Part shown: in pieces, positions 16,301-25,680 of the stretch
Layout of the letters: every line of letters starts with the position of its first letter
How positions within the stretch are numbered: position 1 is the first letter of the stretch
DNA from: Psychroserpens sp.
Lineage (GTDB): Bacteria > Bacteroidota > Bacteroidia > Flavobacteriales > Flavobacteriaceae
Direction: 5' to 3'
DNA length: 64,000 bases
Assembly (NCBI GenBank): GCA_017643165.1
Contig: JAEPNY010000001.1
Span: forward strand, 62,001 to 126,000
Program-made: the position numbers and the translations under genes
Notes under the pieces: model-generated
What the model was told of the DNA's origin: nothing
Seen by the model: only the letters and a program-made list of their open reading frames with translations
The model's database searches: none

Positions 16301-17886
16301 TTCCTGCGCGTACGTCAATTTCTGGAGCCAAATCAATTCAATTCAAATTCGATATTAAAAATAGCGTATCAGGCAGTATACGCGCTGATCTTAACATTTA
16401 TACCAATGTTGTTGGTGATGTCATGGATGGTATAGAATCATTGATAAGAGAACCATATGGTTGCTTCGAACAAACTTCATCTGCAACCTATCCCAATATT
16501 ATGGTTCTGAAATATCTAAGAGCTACAAATAAAATTAACCCTGAAGTTGAAGAAAAAGCTTTGGCTTTTATAGCAAAAGGTTACAGGCGACTTAAAGGAT
16601 TTGAAACAAAGGAAGACGGATTTGAATGGTTTGGTAGAACACCGCCTCATGAAACGCTAACAGCATTCGGTTTAATGGAATTCACAGAAATGCAAGACGT
16701 CTATCCAAAAGTTAGTCAAAAGATGATCGATAGAACCAAAAGATGGTTACTGAGCCGCAGAAACGGAACTGGTGGGTATTATAAAAGCACAAAAGGATAT
16801 ACTAGTTTTACAAAGTCGCCCGAAAGTGTCGCTAATGCCTACATCGTTTATGCACTGTCGTCAGTTGGTGTAAAAAATGAAATCAATCTTGAGTATGAAA
16901 CCGCATATAAAGAAGCGATGCAGAGCAATGACACCTATAGAATGGCTTTAATGGCACTTGCCAGCCATAGTCGTAAAAACTATCCGAATCGAGATTTGTT
17001 ATTAAAGAAAATAAAACAATCCGTTACGATTAACGGCTTTGATAATTTGCCTGTAGAACATACGGTAGTCAATTCATATGGCAACTCTAAACATATAGAA
17101 ACCGTTGCTTTCACACTGTTGGCTTTAATGACAGAATCAGATGAAAACAAATCGCTCATAACTCAAGGGATTGAACAACTTCTAAACCTCAGAAAATACA
17201 ATAGATTTGGGTCTACGCAGGCCACAGCAATGGCATTAAAAGCACTTATTTATTATGCACAACTTCAAAGTGAAATTACGCTTAATGATAATGATATCGT
17301 TGAATTTATCATAAATGGTCATTCCGTAACTCAAAAATTATATTTGGATGATACAGGTAAGATCAAAATTGATAATATAAACCAATATTTTTCCGAAGGT
17401 GAACAGCTCGTGGAAGTTAAATTTTATAATTCTAAGTCCTCATTCCCATATTGTTTAACGGTGGACTGGGATAGTTATATCCCAGAATCTTCACCCAACA
17501 CTTTTGTGGATCTTGAAACCACAATCAAAAAATCAACTTGTGTTGTGGGCGATAATGTATCTATGACCATTGCTGTTTCAAATGAGAAATCCTATGCTCT
17601 AGGAATGGTGACCAGCATTATTGGAATGCCTTCAGGAACCACTGCCCAACCATGGCAACTAAAACAGTTATTAGAAACAGAGCAAATCGCTTACTACGAA
17701 GTATTTGATAATTATCTAGTGTTTTACTGGCGAAACTTTGAGCCTTTGGAAACTAAACAATTAAGGCTGGATCTAAAAGCTGATATCGCTGGAACATATA
17801 AAGCACCAGCAAGTACCGCATACTTGTATTATGGTGACGAATTCAAAGTATGGAAATCCGGAACTGAAGTACAGATAAATAATTGA
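13306..17886 (+). CDS. Alpha-2-macroglobulin-like thioester protein with an inserted SusC-type TonB plug domain
   Basis: This 1526-residue exported protein begins with a signal sequence and macroglobulin domains (IYAQTDRPFYFPGETVWFKAYL, about residues 36-57, is a typical MG1/MG2 opening). Residues about 651-787 are a SusC-type plug: a TonB-box-like VVVTGYRG, LLQGRAAGVNI, IRGRASISG, LFIVDGIPV, EHISVLKDAAATAIYG and GGVIIISTKSGG. The A2M domain follows (IYWNPVVQTDENG), then the thioester domain with Cys1053-x-Glu-Gln1056 in YGCFEQTSS and the alpha/alpha toroid helices. In known A2M proteins the Cys-Gln thioester traps proteases. The plug and its partner barrel, encoded just upstream, imply an outer-membrane complex; this is inference. 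Confidence 0.85.
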   Translation: MKKTVQYLAFLCISFLILISQSAFDKEDQEASSIEKIYAQTDRPFYFPGETVWFKAYLVKENNTASQMSDIVYAQLISPKGDVVRSLKLGVNDGSVYGDFVIPESWVGGIYKLKLFTNWMRNFGEDNLFTKDVMIQKIVKPNVLLRLDFEKEGYGQNSLVRASFNAKDLKNTPLRNVLLNYTVSVKGERIITNSISTNAEGDATPEFTLPSDLKSADVVLNVRVPYNGSIESISRAVPVVLDTIDLQFLPESGMVVSGAENTIAFKALNEFGKPVDVSGIIVNSKGDSITSFSSFHDGMGKLTLSAIHGVDYLAKIKEPFESHRFIPLPEVFKKGTRFSVQTSDNQAIITLHSTEKDAITLEVSSADKKLFEKRVSPKKNQIKINTKGFPMGITKFSFKDAFGFVLAERLVFINPTHNLDISLELDKEVYQTREKVNLKIQTLDQNGNPLPSNLSIAVADNKLLSFADDKQDHILSYLLLSSELNGKIHEPHFYFNPEEPKSIEALDYLILTHGWRNYVSMPKLDLDTVSFLPEQGSIQTGSVVDRNDNPIEANLILMDRKGSKVLDFKTKPDGTFSFKYTNDNYLYLLAYREDGQKLKIKKNHMVPFNPNIKLRRSAVNNQNVKTYKQKITSPREVVEGAVAVASVSLDENLSELESVVVTGYRGVTRNSSVTSSLSTVSSEEIISVPINSIDELLQGRAAGVNIATASGQAGQSTTIVIRGRASISGDIEPLFIVDGIPVSQTTFRSLNSSEVEHISVLKDAAATAIYGNLGAGGVIIISTKSGGHINNYNKKRLNNKLFYNYTIESFYNYNPSGIHEPRQYYVPKYMGDELPEERTDFRQTIYWNPVVQTDENGCAELEFYNSDAITSFSVTAEGIGYNGMLGRQTKSYATKKLFNVDFKAPNYMVLEDLVKLPITLTNESDSLINAEMEIKLPEGLTLSEDYQKNFSIEANGTITTNISVVPTQTIKNGRIEMLVKSEDYKDQVTKKVTVLSPYFPARTSISGAKSIQFKFDIKNSVSGSIRADLNIYTNVVGDVMDGIESLIREPYGCFEQTSSATYPNIMVLKYLRATNKINPEVEEKALAFIAKGYRRLKGFETKEDGFEWFGRTPPHETLTAFGLMEFTEMQDVYPKVSQKMIDRTKRWLLSRRNGTGGYYKSTKGYTSFTKSPESVANAYIVYALSSVGVKNEINLEYETAYKEAMQSNDTYRMALMALASHSRKNYPNRDLLLKKIKQSVTINGFDNLPVEHTVVNSYGNSKHIETVAFTLLALMTESDENKSLITQGIEQLLNLRKYNRFGSTQATAMALKALIYYAQLQSEITLNDNDIVEFIINGHSVTQKLYLDDTGKIKIDNINQYFSEGEQLVEVKFYNSKSSFPYCLTVDWDSYIPESSPNTFVDLETTIKKSTCVVGDNVSMTIAVSNEKSYALGMVTSIIGMPSGTTAQPWQLKQLLETEQIAYYEVFDNYLVFYWRNFEPLETKQLRLDLKADIAGTYKAPASTAYLYYGDEFKVWKSGTEVQINN

Positions 17887-17923
17887 AACGATTGATGGTT
17901 AGATGAAGCTGGTTTCAGTTCTT

Positions 17924-17953
17924 AAATACGTCAGATTTTTTCTGGCGTATTTT
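17924..17953. terminator. Bidirectional terminator between the macroglobulin gene and rsmI
   Basis: AAATACGTCAGA and TCTGGCGTATTT form a long stem (one G-U) with T-rich flanks on both strands, placed between two convergent genes. Confidence 0.75.
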
Positions 17954-18624
17954 TATTTCTTGCCACCAACTATAATTACGATCTCGCCTTTAGGTGGTTT
18001 ATTCGTATAGTAATCTAAAACTGTTTTCGCCGATCCTCTGATTGTCTCTTCATAAAGTTTAGTCAGTTCTCGTGATACCGAAACTTGTCTGTCCTCACCA
18101 AAGAACTCACAAAAATTGGTGAGCGTTTTGATCAACTTGTGTGGGCTTTCGTAAAATATCATGGTTCTGGGTTCTTCAGCTAGTAACTTTAATCGCGTTT
18201 GACGCCCTTTTTTAACTGGAAGAAAGCCTTCGAATACGAATTTATCATTAGGCAACCCTGAATTAACCAATGCAGGAACAAATGCCGTTGCTCCCGGTAA
18301 ACATTCAACCTCGATAGAATGTTCTACACAAGCTCTAGTCAATAAAAATCCTGGGTCAGATATAGCGGGTGTACCAGCGTCGCTAATTAACGCAATTGTC
18401 ATTCCTCCCTTTAATTTTTGTATGAGCCCATCCACCATTTTATGCTCGTTATGCATATGGTGACTTTGCATTGGTGTGCTAATCTCAAAATGCTTTAGTA
18501 GCTTGCCCGATGTACGCGTATCTTCAGCTAAAATCAAATCAGATTCGTTCAAAACTTCAACAGCTCTAAAGGTCATGTCCTTAAGATTTCCTATGGGCGT
18601 TGGAACGATAAATAGTTTACTCAT
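17953..18624 (-). CDS. rsmI: 16S rRNA (cytidine(1402)-2'-O)-methyltransferase RsmI
   Basis: The 223-residue protein is a SAM-dependent tetrapyrrole-methylase-fold enzyme that 2'-O-methylates C1402 of 16S rRNA in the decoding centre. The opening LFIVPTPIGNLKDMTFRAVE and the motifs ILAEDTRTSGKLLKHF and ALISDAGTPAISDPG are RsmI signatures; VECLPGATAFVPALVNSGLP and FEGFLP complete the fold. It is slightly shorter than proteobacterial RsmI (about 280) because the extreme C-terminal extension is absent, which is normal in Bacteroidota. It is convergent with the macroglobulin gene. Confidence 0.93.
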   Translation of the reverse strand: MSKLFIVPTPIGNLKDMTFRAVEVLNESDLILAEDTRTSGKLLKHFEISTPMQSHHMHNEHKMVDGLIQKLKGGMTIALISDAGTPAISDPGFLLTRACVEHSIEVECLPGATAFVPALVNSGLPNDKFVFEGFLPVKKGRQTRLKLLAEEPRTMIFYESPHKLIKTLTNFCEFFGEDRQVSVSRELTKLYEETIRGSAKTVLDYYTNKPPKGEIVIIVGGKK

Positions 18625-18714
18625 TTGTAAGCGAATTCAGTTCAAATTTACGATGTTTTACCTTATTTTAACGCAACCTTTTACGATATTTATCGTCTTG
18701 AAAGAAACCAACCT

Positions 18715-21700
18715 ATGATAAGAAAACTACTGTCTCTTCTTTGTTTTATTGTCATCTCCGGAAATGCTATAAGCCAAACAACTGATCTTTCTATCGTTGC
18801 TCAAGCTCAAGACTTATCTGGATCAGATATATCACAGGTGGCCATTTTTCAGGATTTCCAGTATGTAGTAACAATTATTAACTCAGGCAACGCAGTTTCT
18901 GATGCTTCGTTCGAAATCACGATGGATAATGAACTTATCAATCTAACATTAGACGGAATTTCTTCACAAAATAACAATGGTGGAGCCAGTGATGCCTCTA
19001 ACTTACAATTAGCGGGAAGTGTTCTCACGGGAACCATTGCTACTCTTCCTGCTGATTCAAGCGTCGATATCCTCATCCTAGTTACAGCACCAATTAATAT
19101 TGGCGGAATCGCCATCAATGCGATTATTTCTGCACCTGATGGCACGACCGATACCAATACTTCAAATAACCAATCATTAATCTCTATCGATGTTATTGAC
19201 GTACCTATAGATTTTTCCATTACGCATAGTCAAATCACACCTACAGAAGGTACTCCAATTGCTGCATGGAATGATACAGTAACCTATCAATTCACCATAA
19301 CTAATAATAGTTCTATTGATTATCCTTTAAGTGAATTCAGTGCTAACTTAGAACTCATTTCCGATTTAGCATTTGGAAGACCAAATGTTCGACTCGAATC
19401 TATTAATTGTATCAGTTCTTCTAATGGTACGGAGTGTCCAGACTTCCCGTCTCCATCAGGACAGATTGTATCCATTAGCGGTGATCAAGACATGTTTCAA
19501 TATGGAACACCTCATCTGTTTACTTCTGGTGGCTCAATAACGGTAGAAATGGTATATCGTTATTTAGATCCTTCCTGCGGAACGGAAACCGGTACGCTAT
19601 TCGTTGCTAGTTTAATTCGACTAGAGCTTTTTGGAAATCAAACGAATGAGTCGTCTAGTGTTTCAAATGCAGTCATCACCGAATTACTAGAAGCAGAGCC
19701 TTGTCTGTTGACGGATATTTGTATCGATACCATTCAGATCAATCCTGATCCAACAACCATGGTGAATTGGGAAGAAGAGGTGACTTTTGAAACAACAATT
19801 TGCAACAATGGCCCTCTTGATGGAAACGTGGCATTCTTTCTAACAAACCTCACGCCTTTAATAGAATGGGATATTATATCGGCAGAATGCACAGGTACTA
19901 CAGGTTCAATATCTTGTGACGATATTTTTATAACTATTGATGACCTGTTTTGGGTTAGCGATGCTTTTATTCTTCCAGTTGGTGCGACAGTTACTATAAC
20001 TACAGTAGTCACTTTTTTTGAACCGGAATGTACTTTAAATAATTTGAATAATCTGGCGCATGTGAGAAGTGGTACAAATCTTTTGGAATCTGATATTTTC
20101 GATTCTAATATTGATAATAGCACACAAAGTGATTTTGTGATGTTGCCAGATACTGAGGCTTGTCCGTTTTTGGATATTGGCGTTACAAAAACGCAAATTG
20201 ATCCAGAATTACCTCAAGGCGGGTCAATGGATAATACGACTCAAGTAGGAAATGTGACCTATGAAATTACGGCGTTTAACTTTAGTGATGAAGACACCGT
20301 TATTGAATTGGTTGATCTTACGAGTACTTCGGCTAATGAAGTCCCTTATTTAGGAACGCTATTGTCTATTGAATGTGTCTCTACGACTGGTGGTGCTGAA
20401 TGTTTTGAAATCACAAATTCGGCAATTGGAGAAGCATTAGACGGAATACCTCAGGCTGGAACACCTGATATATTTTGGGAAATTACAGAAGAAGATAATT
20501 GGGTTTTACCTGCCAATAGTTCGGTGACATTCATAGCAACAGTAGCTTGGGAAACTGACTGTTCAATAGATCCAATTCCGGTTAATAATGAAGTGTCTAT
20601 TAATCACGCAAACTCATCGTTTGATAATAATACATCCAACAATTCTGATGAAGTAATTACTTATTTTGCACCTTGTGTGGACTTAGTTGTTCAAACCTTC
20701 CCAGAATTTACACAGGTCAATGTTAATCAATCCTTTGATTGGATTGTTGATATTACGAACAGTGAAAACAGTTCGAACGCTATAAATATTTCCTTTGAAG
20801 ATATCATTAACGATGTATTTTCAATAAACGGTGCACCTACGTGTGAGGTTACAAATGGAAATGCTAATTGCATAACAAACCTTCAAATCACAGACAACGT
20901 AATTACAGGAGACATAAGCAATATGGATGCAGGATCGACAATTCGAATTCGCATTCCGGTAGTTTCCCCAAGCTTCGGTGGAGCCTACAATAATATTGCA
21001 TCGGCTACAGCAAATGAAACTGATAACAGAGAGGTTTCACCAGAAACCAATACCTCTATTAGTAATGTACAAATTGTGGCGCCTTTGCTCGATAAAAATT
21101 ATGTGCCAGAAACAATTTTTATCGGTGAAGAAAGTGTGTTAACCTTTTCTATTTCTAATCTGCCTTCGAACCCGTCTCAAAGTGATATTTCATTTACAGA
21201 TGTTTTTCCAAATAATATTGTCGTTGTTTCAGCGCCTGAATGGGTGGAAAGTAATGGCTGCACAGCTACATTCATTGGTAACACAGGAGATAATTTTGCT
21301 GGAGTAAGTGATCTTACTTTTCCAGACGATGTTAGTTCCTGTACCTTTAGTGTAACGGTCACCTCAACTATTGAGGGCGAATTTTTGAATGATACTACGA
21401 ATTTTCAAGACCAAAACAACATAGACACTTCAGGAGTTAGTGCGCTTCTAACGGTATTGGATGACACCTCAGATGTAGATATTGAAGTTCTGAAGTCGGT
21501 TTCGCCCGAAGAAGCTGAGATTGGCGACGAGGTTACCTTTACAATACAGATTACAAATTTAGGCACGACAGACGCAAATGCTGTCGAAATATCTGATCAA
21601 TTACCCGAAAGTTACAATCTGGTATCATTTACTTCAAGTATGGGTGTTTTTGATCCAAATACTGGAATTTGGACCGTTGATACATTAAATCCAAACCAAG

Positions 21701-22116
21701 GAGAAACATTAACCTTAACAGTTGCTATAGAATCGGTGTTAGACCTTAATAATATTGCCACTCTAAATAATCTACAACAACCTGATCAAAACAGTTCAAA
21801 CAATACAGATAATGCAAGCGTATTTGTAGATGGATGTGTCCTAATCTCGGAAGGGTTTTCACCTAACGGCGATGGCACTAATGATTTCTGGGAAATTGAA
21901 TGCATAGAGCTTTATCCTGAAAACATAGTGAAAGTATTTAATAGACTGGGCGTTCAAGTCTATGAGTCTGAAAATTATCAAAATAATTGGGACGGCGTAG
22001 CAAATATGGGCTTATTAAGATCCTCGAATAGACTTCCAGTGGGCGCCTACTTTTACATTGTTGAACTTAATCAGGAATTAAGTCCAAGAACAGGATGGCT
22101 CTATCTTAACTATTAG
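18715..22116 (+). CDS. DUF11-repeat surface protein with a type B type IX secretion C-terminus
   Basis: The 1133-residue secreted protein has a signal peptide (MIRKLLSLLCFIVISGNAISQ). It continues with several DUF11-like conserved repeats (patterns TITNSGNAVSDASFEITMD and FTIQITNLGTTDANAVEISD) containing paired cysteines and very acidic, Asn/Ser/Thr-rich loops. The last ~90 residues, beginning EGFSPNGDGTNDFWEIE and containing VKVFNRLGVQVYES and GAYFYIVEL, form a gliding-motility-associated CHU_C-type domain, the type B sorting signal of the type IX secretion system. It is likely a large cell-surface or released adhesin-like protein. The ligand is unknown. The gene converges with, and overlaps by 11 bases, the DoxX-like gene. 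Confidence 0.85.
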   Translation: MIRKLLSLLCFIVISGNAISQTTDLSIVAQAQDLSGSDISQVAIFQDFQYVVTIINSGNAVSDASFEITMDNELINLTLDGISSQNNNGGASDASNLQLAGSVLTGTIATLPADSSVDILILVTAPINIGGIAINAIISAPDGTTDTNTSNNQSLISIDVIDVPIDFSITHSQITPTEGTPIAAWNDTVTYQFTITNNSSIDYPLSEFSANLELISDLAFGRPNVRLESINCISSSNGTECPDFPSPSGQIVSISGDQDMFQYGTPHLFTSGGSITVEMVYRYLDPSCGTETGTLFVASLIRLELFGNQTNESSSVSNAVITELLEAEPCLLTDICIDTIQINPDPTTMVNWEEEVTFETTICNNGPLDGNVAFFLTNLTPLIEWDIISAECTGTTGSISCDDIFITIDDLFWVSDAFILPVGATVTITTVVTFFEPECTLNNLNNLAHVRSGTNLLESDIFDSNIDNSTQSDFVMLPDTEACPFLDIGVTKTQIDPELPQGGSMDNTTQVGNVTYEITAFNFSDEDTVIELVDLTSTSANEVPYLGTLLSIECVSTTGGAECFEITNSAIGEALDGIPQAGTPDIFWEITEEDNWVLPANSSVTFIATVAWETDCSIDPIPVNNEVSINHANSSFDNNTSNNSDEVITYFAPCVDLVVQTFPEFTQVNVNQSFDWIVDITNSENSSNAINISFEDIINDVFSINGAPTCEVTNGNANCITNLQITDNVITGDISNMDAGSTIRIRIPVVSPSFGGAYNNIASATANETDNREVSPETNTSISNVQIVAPLLDKNYVPETIFIGEESVLTFSISNLPSNPSQSDISFTDVFPNNIVVVSAPEWVESNGCTATFIGNTGDNFAGVSDLTFPDDVSSCTFSVTVTSTIEGEFLNDTTNFQDQNNIDTSGVSALLTVLDDTSDVDIEVLKSVSPEEAEIGDEVTFTIQITNLGTTDANAVEISDQLPESYNLVSFTSSMGVFDPNTGIWTVDTLNPNQGETLTLTVAIESVLDLNNIATLNNLQQPDQNSSNNTDNASVFVDGCVLISEGFSPNGDGTNDFWEIECIELYPENIVKVFNRLGVQVYESENYQNNWDGVANMGLLRSSNRLPVGAYFYIVELNQELSPRTGWLYLNY

Positions 22117-22465
22117 ATCTTAATTGATTACCTAAGAAATACGATACGAATAAAATCGGAATTGCATACACCGAAAGACCAACACCATGACCAGCGTCAA
22201 GGTGAGCTGCCGATGCCAATACCAAATCAAAAAAGAATCCAGCATATGCCCATTCGGTGAGCCATTTGCTTTTTCTCCAAAGGATCATGATAACGCCTAA
22301 TATTTTTAAAATAGCTAGAGGCCAAACAATATATGTGGGATAATTCAACTGCTCAAAAAAGCCTTTTATCATTTCTGTATTGAAGACATACATCTGGGCT
22401 GAGTACAGAAATATTATGGATAACAAGATGGTTGCAATCCAATAAATAATCGTCTTAGTTTTCAT
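22106..22465 (-). CDS. DoxX-like small integral membrane protein
   Basis: The 119-residue protein has four hydrophobic segments. The first begins IIYWIATILLSIIFLYSA, followed by an NTEMIKGFFEQLNYP loop and WPLAILKILGVIMIL, and there is a conserved-looking AHLDAGHG loop before the last span. This layout matches the DoxX-like family common in Bacteroidota. Members are inner-membrane proteins with no firmly established enzymatic role. It overlaps the end of the convergent DUF11 gene by 11 bases. Confidence 0.75.
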   Translation of the reverse strand: MKTKTIIYWIATILLSIIFLYSAQMYVFNTEMIKGFFEQLNYPTYIVWPLAILKILGVIMILWRKSKWLTEWAYAGFFFDLVLASAAHLDAGHGVGLSVYAIPILFVSYFLGNQLRSNS

Positions 22466-22486
22466 AAACTTAGCAGTCGGAAATGC

Positions 22487-23218
22487 TTATTGAAACTTAC
22501 GTTCAATTATCGCCATAAAGCGTTCTTCGTAGTCTTCTTTGTCAGTCCAGTTATTATAGTCTGGCTTCACCATGGTATTAATGAGATTCAAAGCATCTTC
22601 ATAAGAGGTCATTGTTTTAATCTGTGACACAACGCGTTCATAATCTTCATTCTTTCCATCAAATAAATGCTTTATAAATGCGATTTTATCATTAAGACCA
22701 ATATTAAGGCCGCCATTTTTTAATTGTTCGTTTAAAGATTTTCTTTGGCGCTCTTTAGCTTCACTTAAAGGCTCAAATTCTGGTAGTTCTTCAAATCCTG
22801 CGGCAATATCTTCAATATGTTCGGTTGCTTTTGGTTCGGCCACAACGGTTTCAACCATCTCGTCAACTTGTTGAGACTCTTGCGGCATTTGGGCAACCAT
22901 ATCTTTAATTTTTTCCATTACTGGTTCATAGATCTGATCATCTTCCTTTTCATCTAAATTCACATAGATTTTGTCTTCGATTTCAATGTTATCACTCACT
23001 TTGTTGTTAAACGCCGTATCCAACATTCCGAAGAAAGAAGAATCACTACCAATTGTTGGCCAATCACCCTCAAAATTTTCATTTGCGAATTTCAGTACAC
23101 TCAATTTTTCATAAAGTGCAGCCGCTTCAGCATGCATTTTCGTAACATCCTCCTTGCCTTTCAGCTTCAGAATTCTGTGTGCAATACTTATCAAATCCGC
23201 TTCAAGCTTCTTCTTCAT
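22487..23218 (-). CDS. Conserved acidic cytoplasmic protein, function unknown
   Basis: The 243-residue soluble protein has no signal peptide. It has an N-terminal helical segment (MKKKLEADLISIAHRILKLKGK), a central strongly acidic low-complexity region (about residues 85-150, rich in Glu, Asp and Val) and a C-terminal helical domain (NIGLNDKIAFIKHLFDGKNEDYERVVSQI, about 170-243). I have the impression that it matches a flavobacterial conserved hypothetical family, but no function can be read from it. It is followed on the same strand by the DoxX-like gene 21 bases away. Confidence 0.7.
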   Translation of the reverse strand: MKKKLEADLISIAHRILKLKGKEDVTKMHAEAAALYEKLSVLKFANENFEGDWPTIGSDSSFFGMLDTAFNNKVSDNIEIEDKIYVNLDEKEDDQIYEPVMEKIKDMVAQMPQESQQVDEMVETVVAEPKATEHIEDIAAGFEELPEFEPLSEAKERQRKSLNEQLKNGGLNIGLNDKIAFIKHLFDGKNEDYERVVSQIKTMTSYEDALNLINTMVKPDYNNWTDKEDYEERFMAIIERKFQ

Positions 23219-23320
23219 AATTTTTATATTTTATTCAGTTTAGATTTTTGTTTTTTAATAAATTTACGCCACCTTTATACGAAACGACGAATCAGTTGGT
23301 TTTAGTGTTAAAATTACAAA

Positions 23321-23968
23321 ATGTTTCTCGAAAATACAGTAAATCATAAAGAACAATTTGGATGGATTGAAGTGATTTGCGGTTCAATGTTCTCAGGTAA
23401 AACCGAAGAATTGATCCGACGCTTAAAACGTGCCCAATTTGCAAGACAAAAGGTTGAAATCTTTAAACCTGCAGTTGATGTTCGATATGATGAGGACATG
23501 GTCGTCTCGCACGATGCTAACGAGATTCGCTCTACACCTGTTCCTGCCGCTGCTAATATTCCGATTTTAGCTGATGATTGTGACGTTGTAGGAATTGATG
23601 AGGCTCAATTTTTTGATGACGAAATTGTAAGAGTCTGTAACGATCTCGCCAATAAAGGTATTCGCGTTATCGTAGCTGGATTAGACATGGACTTCAAGGG
23701 AAATCCATTTGGTCCAATGCCAAATTTAATGGCTACTGCTGAATATGTTACGAAAGTTCATGCCATATGTACTCGAACTGGTAATCTTGCCCAATATAGT
23801 TACCGAAAAGCAGCAAGTGATGCACTTGTATTACTTGGTGAGGTAGATGAGTACGAACCATTAAGTAGGGCTGCATATTATAAAGCTATGCTCCGAGATA
23901 AAATCCGACAGATGAAAGTAAACGATGCCGAGGAAGTATCAAATAAAGATAAAAAATCTAATGCCTAA
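23321..23968 (+). CDS. tdk: Thymidine kinase
   Basis: A 215-residue type II thymidine kinase phosphorylating thymidine to dTMP with ATP. The P-loop is G21-SMFSGKT-28 and the catalytic acid is Glu94 in [25 protein letters not shown] is the family's conserved segment before the lid. The usual zinc lasso keeps only part of its cysteines: CTRTG occurs, but the second pair is replaced in LAQYSYRK. The reading frame ends with a lysine-rich tail that overlaps the alr start by 8 bases, so the two genes are coupled. Confidence 0.92.
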   Translation: MFLENTVNHKEQFGWIEVICGSMFSGKTEELIRRLKRAQFARQKVEIFKPAVDVRYDEDMVVSHDANEIRSTPVPAAANIPILADDCDVVGIDEAQFFDDEIVRVCNDLANKGIRVIVAGLDMDFKGNPFGPMPNLMATAEYVTKVHAICTRTGNLAQYSYRKAASDALVLLGEVDEYEPLSRAAYYKAMLRDKIRQMKVNDAEEVSNKDKKSNA

Positions 23969-25070
23969 AGCATCCGAAACGGTACTCGAAATTGATCTAA
24001 ATGCGCTTAAGCATAATTTCAACTTTATAAAATCTAGACTTCATACTAACACAAAAATATTAGCCGTCGTAAAGGCGTTTGCCTACGGGAGTGACCCAAC
24101 TGTGATTTCCAAGTTCTTAGAGGATCTAGGAGTAGACTATTTTGCTGTCGCCTATGTGAATGAAGGTGCTGCGCTCAGAGATGCTGGAATTACCACACCA
24201 ATTCTTGTTTTGCATCCTCAACCCATAAACTTCAAAACTTTAATCGATCGCTGTTTAGAACCAAGTCTTTACAGTCCCAAAATATTGAATGAATTTATTC
24301 AAGTAGCTGAACAGAAAAATCAAAAAGATTATCCTGTACATATCAAATTTAATACAGGGTTAAACCGTTTGGGATTCTGGGAAAATGATGTAGACTACAT
24401 CCACTCTAAACTATCTGAAACATCAGCAATTAAAGTCAAATCATTATTTTCTCATTTGGCAGCAAGTGAAGACAACAATGAGAAGGTATTTACAACGCAT
24501 CAAATCTCTAATTTTAAGCAGATTTCAGAAGAATTCAGTAATAAATTTGGTTATCAACCCATGCTTCATCTTACAAATACGTCGGGCATATTAAACTATC
24601 CTGAGGCGCATTTAGATATGGTGAGAACCGGAATTGGATTATACGGTTTTGGAAATAGCTCTGAAATTGACGCTTTATTAAAACCTGTAGCAACTTTGAA
24701 ATCCATTATTTCTCAAATTCATATGATCGAGAAAGACGAGACCGTTGGTTATAATCGTGCATTCAAAAGCCCTGGGTTTGGAAAGACAGCTACCATTCCT
24801 ATTGGACATGCCGACGGCATAGGTCGTCAATATGGTAATCAAAACGGTTATGTTATGATTCATAATCAAAAAGCCCCAATTATTGGTAACGTTTGCATGG
24901 ATATGATCATGGTAGATATTACCAATATTGAATGTTCAGAAGGTGATGAGGTTGTTATATTTGGTCAAAATCCTTCAGCTGTAGATTTTGCTGAATCTGC
25001 TCATACCATTTCTTATGAAATTCTTACAGCAATTTCACAACGGGTTAAGCGTATTTATCTAAATAGTTAA
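23961..25070 (+). CDS. alr: Alanine racemase
   Basis: A 369-residue fold-type III PLP enzyme interconverting L- and D-alanine for peptidoglycan. The N-terminal [12 protein letters not shown] and the PLP lysine Lys38 in AVVKAFAYG are diagnostic. The second catalytic region [27 protein letters not shown] and the [11 protein letters not shown] segment are complete. I place the start at ATG 23961, inside the last codons of tdk. The PLP motif AVVKAFAYG differs slightly from the usual VVKANAYG (Phe in place of Asn), as seen in some Bacteroidota racemases. Confidence 0.92.
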   Translation: MPKASETVLEIDLNALKHNFNFIKSRLHTNTKILAVVKAFAYGSDPTVISKFLEDLGVDYFAVAYVNEGAALRDAGITTPILVLHPQPINFKTLIDRCLEPSLYSPKILNEFIQVAEQKNQKDYPVHIKFNTGLNRLGFWENDVDYIHSKLSETSAIKVKSLFSHLAASEDNNEKVFTTHQISNFKQISEEFSNKFGYQPMLHLTNTSGILNYPEAHLDMVRTGIGLYGFGNSSEIDALLKPVATLKSIISQIHMIEKDETVGYNRAFKSPGFGKTATIPIGHADGIGRQYGNQNGYVMIHNQKAPIIGNVCMDMIMVDITNIECSEGDEVVIFGQNPSAVDFAESAHTISYEILTAISQRVKRIYLNS

Positions 25071-25150
25071 CAGGACTTTAGCACTGTTTGTGACTTTTTA
25101 ACTACATTAGTGTCACATTAACATTAACTAACAATTAAAATTTTCACATT

Positions 25151-25552
25151 ATGTTAAAAGAGTTCAAGGAGTTTGCGATGAAAGGCAACCTGGTTGATAT
25201 TGCTGTTGCATTTGTAATGGGTGCAGCCTTCAACAAAGTGGTCACCGCATTTACAGGAGGAATTGTATCACCTCTAATTGGTTTAATATTCGATACAAAT
25301 TTCAAAGATTTAAAATGGATAGTAAAAGAAGGAACAGCTAATGATGCCGGAGAAGTAGTTGGAGAAGTAGCTGTACTCTATGGAGATTTTATAACCAACT
25401 TATTAGACTTTATTATCGTGGCATTTGTTATGTTCATGCTTATCAAAGGCATTAATAAATCTAAGAAGAAAGAAGAGCCAGCACCAGAGGCGCCAGCAGG
25501 TCCAACGGAACTTGATCTCTTAACAGAAATTAGAGATGCTCTTAAAAAATAG
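25151..25552 (+). CDS. mscL: Large-conductance mechanosensitive channel MscL
   Basis: The 133-residue protein has the MscL pattern: N-terminal amphipathic helix (LKEFKEFAMKGNLVD), TM1 with the pore-lining VAFVMGAAFNKVVTAFTGG motif, a periplasmic loop, TM2 (FITNLLDFIIVAFVMFMLIKG) and a cytoplasmic helix beginning after KKKEE. It opens under membrane tension to relieve osmotic downshock. It has its own intrinsic terminator, so it is probably monocistronic. Confidence 0.95.
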   Translation: MLKEFKEFAMKGNLVDIAVAFVMGAAFNKVVTAFTGGIVSPLIGLIFDTNFKDLKWIVKEGTANDAGEVVGEVAVLYGDFITNLLDFIIVAFVMFMLIKGINKSKKKEEPAPEAPAGPTELDLLTEIRDALKK

Positions 25553-25584
25553 GTAACGAACGCTACACTATATATTCTAACTTT

Positions 25585-25615
25585 AACCGCTTCATAATCG
25601 AAGCGGTTTTTTTTG
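25585..25615 (+). terminator. Intrinsic terminator of mscL
   Basis: AACCGCTTC pairs with GAAGCGGTT (9 bp), followed by an eight-T run. Confidence 0.9.
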
Positions 25616-25647
25616 ATTTTTTTATGATCATACAACGATTTAATAGC

Positions 25648-25655
25648 TAAATTTG
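25648..25655 (+). promoter_or_regulatory. Putative -7 promoter element of asd
   Basis: TAAATTTG matches TAnnTTTG and lies 26 bases before the asd ATG. No clear -33 box. Confidence 0.45.
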
Positions 25656-25680
25656 TCTGTTCATTTTTAGTACAAATCAT

